Source: Heterocephalus glaber | Taxonomy: Eukaryota > Chordata > Mammalia > Rodentia > Bathyergidae | Assembly (NCBI RefSeq): GCF_000247695.1 | Contig: NW_004624732.1 | Span: 26,306,110-26,370,109, forward strand | DNA: 64,000 bases | Direction: 5' to 3' | Part shown: positions 10,425 to 20,487 of the stretch, one piece after another | How positions within the stretch are numbered: position 1 is the first letter of the stretch | Layout of the letters: the number at the start of each line of letters is the position of its first letter | The notes under the pieces: model-generated | What the model saw: the letters and a program-made list of their open reading frames with translations, nothing else | Databases searched by the model: none | Told to the model about the DNA's origin: nothing | Program-made: the position numbers and the translations under genes

Positions 10425-10531
10425 GGGCCGGGGATTTAGCTCAGTGGTTCCGCCGCCTGCCTCCCAAGTGCAAGGACCCAAATTCGATCCCCGGTACCAA
10501 AAAAAAGAAAAAAGAAAAAAAAAAAAAGAAA
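10425..10531 (+). mobile_element. ID-type SINE, TTCCGCC subfamily, little diverged
   Basis: Clean copy: GGCCGGGGATTTAGCTCAG (A box), 'tggttccgccgcctgcc', B box 'aattcgatccccggtacc', then a 40-base A-rich tail. Probably among the youngest insertions here. Confidence 0.9.
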
Positions 10532-12955
10532 GTAATAAATCCTAGAGCAAAACAGATACCCAGAAATATAATGTGAGCCCTGAATTCCAGCTGCATATGA
10601 AACTTTAAATGCTCTCATAGCCATGTTAAAAAATAAACCTGAAGTTTCAGTAATTTAGTAAGGTATTTTGTTTAATACAAGATATTAAAAATTATCGTGT
10701 CCACATACAATCAATATAAAAACAGTAATGAGATACTTTACATGTGTTTTGTTTTTCTAAGTTGGAAATCTGATGTCTGTGTGTTTGTTTCTGTGGTGCT
10801 GGGATGGAACCCAGGGCTTCCCGTGCTTTACCACTGAGCCACCTTCAGGCCCTCCTGGTGTGTTTTCCACTAATAACACAGTTCCATTCAGACCAGCCAT
10901 AGCTCCACGCTCAGAAGCCACATGTGGCGAGAGACCACCATGCTGGAGGAGCTGACATGAAGCCACATCTATCTATCATCTCCCAAATGCAGTCTCCAAC
11001 AGTACAAGGATGTAAGGATCCACGAGAATTTATTCGGAATGTAATCATGATTAATCACATAGCACTTACATAGCCAGGACACCCCCAATTTCCTACCTGC
11101 TGGAGAATACCTGGAATTCTACCACCAGCTGGATTTAGGCTACACATTCTTTATGCACATACCCTTCTCTCCATGTTTTACTCAGAAGCAGAGACCTGGA
11201 TCTCAGCTGATGGAAGGGCATAGACTAGAAAGTCTTCTTTCCATGAGACAGGAAAAGGCATGGACCACAAGAACAGAGAACCAGCTTCTTTGGCCCACTA
11301 GAGACCTGCCTCAGTCAATTTCCCTTGCTCTGCACTGGGAATGCCCTGGCCAGCCCAGCTGTGCAGCTCTCCCAGCAAAACGGCTCCAGGCGAAATGTGC
11401 TAGAGAAAAGCCAGCTCTCTCTGTTTCTTCTCTGTTCTCTCTCTCTCTCCTGGCTGGCTCATTCCTTCCACCAGCCAGGACCTAGCCAGCCTGTCCACCC
11501 TGGGCAGGATCCTCTCAGCTGCTAGAGTAGTTTCCCCTGGACAGAAATGGGAATCAATCTCTGCTCTCCCCCTTGCCAGCTCAGGAGTTTCAGTGAGGTG
11601 GTTTCCAATGGCCTTTGTCTCACTGTGCCCTAAGGATGCACCCCCAAGCTACTGTGTGACCGGATAACATGCCATTATCCAGAGGAAATGCTGAGCGAGC
11701 ACTTGGGCTCCAGGACCACACACCAGTGCCGAAAACCCCGGAGGGTAAAATCATCCAAATTTATGGATGGACAGTTTTTCACTATTTGACAGCTGGGGGA
11801 GGACATTTGAATAGAAGCCTTACTTCCTGCACAGCCTGCTGCGAGCAGGGTTTTAAAAGAATTAGCCAAAATTATTAAAGTACTTAGGTACTCAGAGCCC
11901 ATGGCAAGTATTGTGTCCAGTTAGAACTGTAGATGACAAATAAAGATTGGGAGTGGTCTGAGAGCCCTGAGGTTGAAAAAGGAGAATGTACCAGTGAAGC
12001 AAATTGAGCTCCCCAGCTACCTTGGGGCCTGGGACAGCTGGACACTGCTCCCCTTCTCCGTGTTCCACTTGCTGTGTTTCTCCCCCAGCCCTAGCACCAC
12101 CTCTCTGCTTCTCTCCCTGTGATGTAGCCCTGGTCTTTCTGCATCTCACAGCTCACCCCATTATTCCTCTGCACCAACCAAAGGGAGCCAAAAATGCCAA
12201 TTTTTAAAAAATTTTCCATGAAATTCCTGGTGAAGGCATTGTTGTCTGATGAAATATTATCCTCATGAAAACAAAAAGACAGACTTAGCAATGGTCACTA
12301 CAAATTTATCTACATCCTCAAATGTGTCTCCTTGATTTGGAAACAAATTCTTCATAATGTAGCAAGAACCTCAGGTGCAGCAGATTAAAACAGTAATAGC
12401 AAAACAAAGTTGTTTAAAAATTCCAAAGGAATTTGCAGTGCCTTCACTTTCACTCAACAGTCCCAAACCACAGTTCCCAATCCTGCAGGGAGATTACTGA
12501 GCTATAGACTCAACCCAGAAAATCGGCCAGGGGTGCAGAATGGACATTGTTATCCACTGTCCCCTTGTCCTGGATGTGCACCAGGGTAATCTCCATAGAA
12601 ACTACCTGCACGTTTGGGAGCTTGCTCGTGGTACTGTGGGTGTTTCATGGGGAGAATTATACTTTTTAGCTGCAGGATTTGCATGTGGATTTTTCTCCTA
12701 ATCAGAAGCAGCAGCAGATGAATTGCCTGGCAGAAAGACACTGGCCGGCACCCCATTCCTCCTGTCACCAAGAGGTGCTGTGGGCTCGAATCTGCCACAT
12801 ACCTTTCTGTGCTAAAACTTGCCCAACTAGAGCACAGAGAGGGACACCATAAGCCCAAGTCTCTCATCATAAACAAGAAATGAAAAACAAAGTCTGTATT
12901 TGGACAGGAGAGGATGAAATGGCAACCTCCAGAATTCCTTTCAACTGTATGTGCA
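10532..12955. other. Intergenic, no gene recognised
   Basis: No coding frame with family resemblance. The open frames at 11153-11525 and 12550-12876 overlap one another on both strands, as expected from moderate GC without selection. A CT-rich stretch lies at 11404-11450. A short ID remnant is listed separately. Confidence 0.3.
10795..10853 (-). mobile_element. Partial ID-like SINE
   Basis: On +, 'ggtgctgggatggaaccc' followed by 'tttaccactgagccacc' is the complement of an ID B-box and A-box region. Both ends are truncated. Confidence 0.55.
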
Positions 12956-12956
12956 T

Positions 12957-12958
<2 letters not shown>

Positions 12959-12996
<38 letters not shown>
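12959..12996. repeat. (TG)n microsatellite
   Basis: Nineteen TG units, followed by an imperfect AGTGTGCGTG end. Confidence 0.95.
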
Positions 12997-12998
<2 letters not shown>

Positions 12999-13170
12999 TG
13001 TGCGTGCCGTGTTTCTGGCCTCATACTCCAAACACTTTCAGCCAAAAGGCAACAATAAAAATCTCACCCAAACCCCAAAGCCTATAGTATTGTAGCATTC
13101 TTATTTGGAAATTTTAAAGAATTACCAGGGAAACCATCTGTTTCTGTATGATATTTAAAAGGTGTTATTC

Positions 13171-13377
13171 TTGGCCAGGCATGGTGGCACATGCCAGCAA
13201 CTACAGGTACTCAGAAGGCTGAGGCAGGAGGATTACAAGTTCAAAGCTAGCCTAGACAATTTAATGAGACCTCCCACAAAATAAAATTTTTCTTGTGACA
13301 GGGCTGGGGATATAGTTCAGTGGTAGAACACTGGCCTAGCATGCAAAAGGCCCTGGGTTCAATACCCAACATCACAA
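13171..13377 (+). mobile_element. B1-ID dimeric SINE, full length, with target duplication
   Basis: B1 half 'ggccaggcatggtggcac' to 'gagacctcccacaaaat', then ID half 'gggctggggatatagttcag' with 'tagaacactggcctagcatg' and B box 'gggttcaatacc'. A direct repeat AAAAGGTGTTA occurs at 13157-13167 and 13378-13388. Confidence 0.88.
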
Positions 13378-13428
13378 AAAAGGTGTTACTTTTAAAGAAA
13401 GATGGGTTTTGTTTGTTTTCTTTTCTTT

Positions 13429-13613
13429 GTTTTTGCGATCCTGTGGATGAAACCCTGCAGTGCTCTACCACTGAGCTAAATGGACAACACTTTTTATTTT
13501 TTATTTTCAGACAGTATCTCGATAAATTGCCCAGGGAGAACTTGAACTTGCAGTCCTCATTCCTCTGCCTCCCTCAGTGCTGGGATTACAAGTGTGAACC
13601 ACCACACCAGGCT
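13429..13613 (-). mobile_element. B1-ID dimeric SINE, inverted relative to its neighbour
   Basis: On + it reads as the complement of an ID half ('tgctctaccactgagctaaa') followed by the complement of a B1 half ('ctgggattacaagtgtgaac' and 'caccacaccaggc'). About 50 bp separate it from the + copy at 13171-13377. Confidence 0.85.
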
Positions 13614-16600
13614 TTCACAGTGGTCTTTAATAAAAGGTGAAAGATTTGAACAATCGGAAGAGATATCAGAGTAGGTGTTTTTGAGTAACTGATGCCTCAC
13701 TTAAACCAAACAATGTATTGCACTTTGTTTTCAAAGATGAACATAGACAAGAATGGGCTCCATTCTTAATTTACAAAAAAAAAATCAGCTGCACTTTTCC
13801 CAAATGAGAAGGGGTATGTCCACGTGGCAGTAAAACCTGATTCTGTAAACAAATTGGGAAAGACGGAATAAAAAGGGAGCTGAAGGAACTCAAATTTGTC
13901 ATTAGTCTCCAAGGTACCAAGAAATAAAATTAGGCCAAGTTAAGGGTGAGGAGTCTCATTAAAGCATAGAGGGGACTCTACAGATCCCCAAAAGGCCCAG
14001 AGACTTCCAGGTAGAAGTTTCCAAAAGCCTCAAAGGTGAGTCACTGCAAACTGCTGCCCCCAAAGCCTTCACCAGTTTTGCCAACATCTGGGCCCCGAAT
14101 TTCAGGTCCAACAGTGCCAGGGAAGCGTCTAAGGAGAGGGTTGGGGGGTGGAGGAGGGAAATTGCCTTGTAAGGAACCCAAAGTCCTGGGGAAGGCCTAG
14201 TGTTTCACCAGAAACAAAACGCTAAAGAAAGATCAGAGAACCTCTTGGTTTTTCCATCAAGAGATCCAAGGAAAAGGAGAGTAAAGGATACACTTTCCCC
14301 TAAAAAGGACTCGAACACATCCTTCTCGGTGTAGGCACAGCAGCACAGTGACTTCCTAACCAAGCTCACAGCAGCCAGACCTTGAAGGGAACAGCGCTGA
14401 AGCCTCTGAACACACTTGGAGGAGGCTTGAATCAAGGGTCAGAGGCAGCCACAGCAGAAGTCACCTGCCCGAGGGCAGGACTATAGCAGAGAGGGCTTGT
14501 CGCTCCTTTGGAGCTGTCCTCCAGTGCTTGATCTCCTCTCTGAATCAGTCCGCTCCCCTCCCCAGCCTCTGCTGAAACACTGGGAACCTGCTCTTCATGG
14601 TCTTTCTCCACTCCACTCAGGACTGATGTTGCAGACACAGTTCATGGTCAGTGAGGTCCAGAATCTCCGCAGAGAAGGGACAGAAAGCCGGGTGGGCCAA
14701 AGAGCTCAGGACTTACACAAGCCTGCACCCTCTACCCCTGGCTCCTTCACCCTTTGCTTTTGGAGCGCCTTGAAATTGACTTTCTGAGAGAACAGATAAT
14801 AAAGTGAAAATATCCATAACTACCTCCAACCAAAACTAGAAGAAATGGTTTCTGAGTGCTCAAAAAATAGGTCAGATCTGAACAACATGAGAGCCAGTGG
14901 GATTTGAGGTCACTTCTTGGCAACTCGGGCCAGGCAAATTCGGCCAAATGAACTGCTCCTGTTCACCTTACACTTACTCCCTACCATGGCTGCTTTCCCT
15001 AAGTGCGCTACACCCACTGTCATATGATCCTTGTCTCCATCTCAGGGTGCGGATACTACTATTCTGGCTCTGTGTGCAGCAGGCTCCAGTCTCAGAGGCT
15101 CCAATAATTTGTTTAAGGACTCCAGCCAAGATGCAACTGTGTGACTTTTGAGGTGACAAGGGCGTGGCCTGCAGCACCCACCTCTGCAGGGCCAGCAGAG
15201 CTGACCTCACCTCAGCTGCAGAAAGGGGTGGGTGCTTCCCGCTCCTCCAAGAGGGGCAGCACATTCACATTCCGGCTCAGCGCTGGGCTGTCTGGAAATG
15301 CGCTTCCTGGAACATAATTACCACCATCAAGATTATTATTAGCATTAGGCATTTACATGACACTTAATATTTCCAAAGCATTGTACTGCCATTTAATTAG
15401 TTTTTCCTTGCAACATTCTTGTCGAGTCCACACTTGAAAGCTAGGGAGACTGACAGGAGACGAGATAAATGCTAAAGGTTGCTGGGGGAGGGATTTCCGC
15501 ACGGATCTCTTAGCTCCCGTGCTCTCTGAGGGATGAACCGGCCAGGATCATTCACCTCCCCCACTCTCACCCTTGTGCACCCCACCCCCCTCCCGTGCCC
15601 CGCTGGGAAAGCACCCAGAATCTCCAGGTGTGGGCGATGGGTGGGAACCTCTTCCTTGCTGTACTTTGGCTCTCAGTCCAGATACCTTCGAAAAAAAATT
15701 CAAGTTCAGGCTCCTTTGGAAGTGCAAGCACCCTCATCCTCTTTCCAGACCTCTCTAAAAGCTTCCTCTAGAATCCCAGGGTCATGATCCCCAAACCTAA
15801 GCCACCTCTGATAGGAAGGTTTCCACACCTGACAAATTCTAATCAGCTCCCTTAGGAGAGAGGCTCTGGTCAGCAGTCAGTGGTCCCCGACCACCTCTTG
15901 CTGCAGTGAGGGCTTCTGCCTCACCCCCAGAGCACTGGCAGGGCCTGGGGTGGTGTGGTTCTCCTTTTGCTCACTGCAAGTCCCCTTGTTCTGGTTCTCT
16001 GGTTGGAGTTAAGGGCTGGAGACCTATGGCAGTGCCCTGGGAATGGGTCTTAGGGGACAACTCCCCCAAGTGGGGGTCGGAAACTGTTGGGGAGTGACAG
16101 GGGCCTAACTGTCCCTCAGAAGCTCCCACACTTGCTCCCTGATAGGTGACATGCAGGCCTGGGGAAGCCAGTCTCGTTCCTCTGAGGGATGGGAGTTTCC
16201 TGGACCCCAGTCAGGAGCCTCGCCGGCGGCCAGAAGCAAGTGTGGAAATAGCCTGGCGATCTGGCCCACAGCCTGCACATCAGTCACAGCCTGGATCCCC
16301 TCAGGGTGTGCTGGATCCCAGGACCAGGGTCAGCCCAGACAGCATTTCTGTCCTTGCCTTCTTGTGCAGCCAACTGAGCTGGAGTCCCATGATCTCACTG
16401 AGCTCAAAAGCCAGAAGAAAGAAAGTGGAATGTATCAACAAGAGGAGGCTGCGCCTTCTGTTCTGCTGACAGAACAGGAAGCCCATGTGAGGCTCTGGGA
16501 TTACTGACCCTGTGCCGGTAGGGGACTTCTCTGGACTGGGGGCTCATTAAGGAGGTGCTCACCCTGCAAGGAGCCAGCCCAGAAGCACGGGCAGAAGGCT

Positions 16601-16990
16601 CCCCGACCGACCCAGGCAGCAGATTCTGGCAGTCTGGTGGCAGGATCAGGGCAGGACTGGAGGGTCTGTCCACTCCCACCCAGGGCCTGCAGGACAACTT
16701 CCAGTGTCTTCTGAGAGAACAGGTCCCCATCTGGCTAACCAGGAGCTGAGGACAGATGCAATTCTTCATTTCTCACTTTCAACAGGCAGGCCCTTGGGTC
16801 AGGCTCTGCCTTCCAGCCTCAGTTTCCATCTTTGTAAGATGAAGAGGCTGTATTACTAGACAGATTCCTGTAAAGATGATACGTGCTAACCCAGGTGCCG
16901 CCTTCAGAGCTGGGAGGGCCATAGAAGCCTCCAACCTATACAGGACATCATGGTGCAGTCTTCTGGAGGGGGTGAACCCAGAACGATGCA
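13614..16990. other. Upstream flank of EN1, no gene recognised
   Basis: Moderately GC-rich unique sequence. A MIR-like piece lies at about 15310-15420 and another at 16780-16870 ('cctcagtttccatctttgtaag'). The many overlapping open frames on both strands reflect base composition; none has a recognisable domain. Confidence 0.35.
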
Positions 16991-16995
16991 AGTGG

Positions 16996-17038
<43 letters not shown>
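16991..17038. repeat. Alternating (CG)n(CA)n tract
   Basis: ACACACGCGCGCGCACAC continues as CA repeats to CGCACACAGG: more than 40 bases of alternating purine and pyrimidine. Confidence 0.9.
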
Positions 17039-17039
<1 letters not shown>

Positions 17040-19134
17040 GCTCTCTCTGTATACATCCTCCTTTTCTCCTTCCGCCCCTCCCTCTCTTCCATCTCGCTTC
17101 CTATCTTTCCATCTCCTTCTATAGCCGAGAAGTGTGGAAATGAAGTTGAACATAACTGCGCCTGTTGTTTTAGGCCCCCCAACCCCCTCGCGGAAGTTAG
17201 AAGCAGGTGTGAACCGAGGGGTTGCAGTGGAGCAGGCCCCTCCGGAACTTCACCATCTCTGGACCGGCTCTTTGGCTCTTCGCAGAGCTCTGAACTCTTG
17301 GCGTTTTTAGCACAGATCCTCAAACCTGGGTCCCCCTAAGAGAGATGTAGCCCGCCTAAGAGAGTCAGGGGCAGAGGCCCCTACAGAGTGTCGGTGCTCC
17401 TGTCCGGGTTGGCCAATCTCCACGCGGCCACCCCTCTCAGCCCAAGCCCTCGCTCCGGGCCCGCCGTCCCCAGCCCCAGCAGTATTAGGCCTCAGTCTGG
17501 AGCCGTCTTCCCAGGCCTGCCTGGTTGAAGGAGCAGCTTGACCCGGTGCCCCCGGACCAGGGGAAGGACTGGACTCTGCGACGAGGGGCTTGGGGGGTTG
17601 GAAAGCATTGGTGTTCGAAGTAGAGGGCATGCCCCCCCAAACCCGGTGGCATCATCTGTGAGCCGGGCTCGCAGGTGAAAATCCCGAGCTGCACAGAAGG
17701 TCCCACCGACCCTCGGGTCTCAACTGGACCTGGACAAGAGACCGGACGCCCTTCCCCGATTTCCTCGTCTTTTCGTAGATCATCAACCCCACCCTGAGTC
17801 CCACACCGGCCCCTGTTCTCTAACACAGAAATTTACTGCCTCTGGGGAGCACGGGGTGCCAGAACTGCTCCCCAACTCTCAGACGGAAAGGCTAGAAGCG
17901 ACCTCTCCATCCCGAAAAGCAAGGGACCGGGTGGCTGCCGCTTCGGAGGTCTCGAGGGGAGTTTTGATTCTTAGGGAAGGCCCGGGACCGCGAGGTCGGT
18001 CCTGTGGGGCATTCCCGGGCCCCAAGGGGGGGCCCCCAATTTGGGCTCCGGCTACTCCACGCCCGGACCCCCGACCTTGCAGAAGTGGTGCCTCCCTGGA
18101 ACTTAGCAAACTCAAAACAGCGATCTCCGGGCAACTCAGTACTGCCAAACATGCCTCCCGGGTTTCAGCGCTTTAGGAACTCCAGGGAAAGTCGAGAGAA
18201 AGCGCCTCGGGTCCGTGCGGTCCTGCAGGGGTCTCAACGCTGGCTCGCTGCTTCTGCTGGTCAGACAGTGTCTGGCAGGCGGCCTCGGTCTGGGACCACC
18301 TCACCTTACCCGCCCGCCCCACCTGGCCTGGACCTCCAGGCCGTCCCTCCAGCCTCGGGCCTCCCTGACAGTGACCGCTGCCTGCCCAATCCACCCCTGG
18401 TGTCCTCACCACAGGGATCTTTCCCGGCAGTATCTCCACTACAAAGCGAACCAAGTTTTGTTTGTCTGATTTCCTCATCTTAAAAGAGATTTAAATTAAT
18501 GAGCACTCAGAATAATTCGGGCCAAGAAACATTCTGACCCCACTCAAAATTCTCAGACAACTGAGGAAACCTGTGGTAATGTGATAGAAACACGTATACC
18601 TTAACTATGTATGAGGTGAGGATACAAACGGCATGCAAACCCCAGGAGCAATAAGGGCTAGAACTAGAACACAGGACAAGCGTGCCTACACGTTCCACTC
18701 AGATGCAGTGTTCGAGTCAAAGCCAGAATCGGGAGGGAATCAGAGCAAACTCCCTGTGTTACGCGGTAAGGAACGCGGGGCTCCGAGAGAACTCGGTCCC
18801 TCTTAAGTCTCGAGCAGACCAGGCAGAGGGGGCAAAGGAATGTCGTTCGCTGTTCTCACCCCACTGCTCCAGGTATTTTCGGCTTTGGAATCGAGCGCAC
18901 ACACCCCTAAGGGGCTTTTCTTTCCAAAAGCTTTAGCTCTCTCGAGATGCGAGGGTTCCCAAGAAGGATCCTTTTTTTGGGTTCTGGGAACCCGGTTGTC
19001 TCTCCCCTTCAGGGGTAAACTGGAAAAGAAGCCGACTGTCCCCTGCCCCCACACCCCGCGGGGCTGCAAAAGTCTCCCGGCTCAGCCTCTCCTACCTACG
19101 GAGGGCACCGTGCCGGCGCAGTTCTCCAAAGAGA
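17039..19134. other. GC-rich, CpG-containing upstream DNA, no gene recognised
   Basis: CpG-rich from about 17150 on. Overlapping long open frames on both strands (for example 18004-18483 + and 18173-18478 -) are of the kind GC-rich DNA produces by chance. No splice-bounded gene or known domain. Confidence 0.4.
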
Positions 19135-19149
19135 CCCGCAGGTGGCGCT
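19135..19149 (+). promoter_or_regulatory. CTCF-like binding motif
   Basis: CCCGCAGGTGGCGCT agrees with 14 of 15 positions of the general CTCF core CCASYAGRKGGCRSY, including all of AGGTGGCGCT. It lies 8.4 kb upstream of the EN1 start codon. Occupancy is not known from sequence. Confidence 0.55.
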
Positions 19150-19559
19150 TATTCCACAGGCAAACCAGCCGGGGATCCGCCCGCGTCCCTCCGACCCAGC
19201 TCTCTACCCTACCCGCCTGCCTTGGTTCCGGTCTCAAAAGAAAGAAGATCTGAAGGGGTTCGGCGGAGGAGCTTCGGTTGGATGCCAAAAGGAAGTGAAA
19301 GACCCTATAAACCCCGGTTCTAGCTTGAAGAGGATTTACGCTCCGTCTTTTAAGGGGCCAGTCTGCGTTGGCGCGGAGGGCAAGGCTCGGACCGCTTGGC
19401 CAGAGAAAACTCGGGGCCTACTGGGGGCAGCCCTAGGAGGCATTATCTCCCCCAGCAAACACGCAGCCGCCCTTTCACGCACTCTCCCCTGCTGCCACTC
19501 TAGGCTGCCAGCCCTAGCCCCCATCTTTCTTCTTTTTCCCCCTCCTTTTATTTATGGGG

Positions 19560-19760
19560 GAGGGAGGATAAGGAAAAGAGAGCGCTTTTTCAATTGCGGC
19601 GATAATTGTCCGCGAGATGGGTTTCTTAATCTGCTCATCCATTATTGACTTTTCTTCTAATATTTGGCTTTGCCGCTTTGATCGCTGGAAGAGCACATAC
19701 TTGACTTCTTTGCATAACAATTTTGGGCCGGGCGTCTTCTGTGCGGGAAGGGAGGGACGC
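19560..19760. promoter_or_regulatory. Candidate cis-regulatory element (AT-rich island in GC-rich DNA)
   Basis: A locally AT-richer, non-repetitive block with 'caattgcggcgataattg', 'ctgctcatccattattgac', 'tttgccgctttgatcgctgg' and 'ctttgcataacaattttg', set in GC-rich surroundings. Includes a CTTTGATC TCF/LEF-like core and ATTA homeodomain-type cores. Function inferred from composition and motifs only. Confidence 0.35.
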
Positions 19761-20076
19761 ACCTGGAATGGCTTTGGGGCCGGTTTTCCGTCCCCGGCCT
19801 AGCAAGGGCGCCCCCAGGAAGCGCGGCCAGCTTCCCTCCGGGAAAGTTCCGATGCGGGCCCGAGCGAAGCTGCTGCCCTTCTAGGGGTGCAAGAGGCAAG
19901 GACCTCCAGGCCCCCGACTGGGATCCAGCCCGAGAAGGGACTGTTCTCCCCGCAGAGGTCGCCTTCCTCTCCCTCCCACACACCGGGAAGCGGGTGACTC
20001 TCACTGTAGTGTAGAGGAGACCCCCCATCGCCGGCGCTCGCATCTGGGACTTAGGGCCAAGGACAAAACCACGCCC

Positions 20077-20103
20077 ACGGCTCACGGCTCACGGCTCACG
20101 GCC
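20077..20103. repeat. Short CTCACGG tandem repeat
   Basis: ACGGCTCACGGCTCACGG: three to four 7-bp units in CpG-rich DNA. Confidence 0.85.
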
Positions 20104-20472
20104 GGGTTTGGCGAGCCCAGAGGCCAAAGGCAGCTTCTCGGCGACCCTGACCGGTCTCTTCCCCTCTCGGAGGAGTCTCAGTTGCCTCTTGTGTGGAGCG
20201 GGCGTTTGGTCTTCTCGCTGAGGCCCCTTTGATCTTGACCTTGGCACGTATTGCGCACCCTCTTGGCTATCAGGACTCAAAGTTACTAAGGTGGGTGTTG
20301 GGAAATAACAATTTTAAAAGTTGTCTTAATTTGGATTTAAACTGTGTCCTTGCCCTGCTAAGTGACGGACTTGGAGAGAGTTGCGGGGTGGGTGGCAGAT
20401 TAGACCTCCACCACTTAGTTGATTTGGGTCAGAGGTTTAGGGCCCTTGCGACCTAACACCTTTCCAAAACCT

Positions 20473-20487
20473 CGGTCAGAGGGCGCT
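20473..20487 (+). promoter_or_regulatory. CTCF-like core motif
   Basis: CGGTCAGAGGGCGCT matches the ten-base core AGRKGGCRSY completely but only two of the five 5' positions. Same orientation as the motif 1.3 kb upstream. Confidence 0.35.

Noticed and set aside
17856..18483. Overlapping 80-160 codon frames on both strands
   Set aside because: Pro/Arg/Gly-rich products of GC-rich non-coding sequence with no conserved motif.
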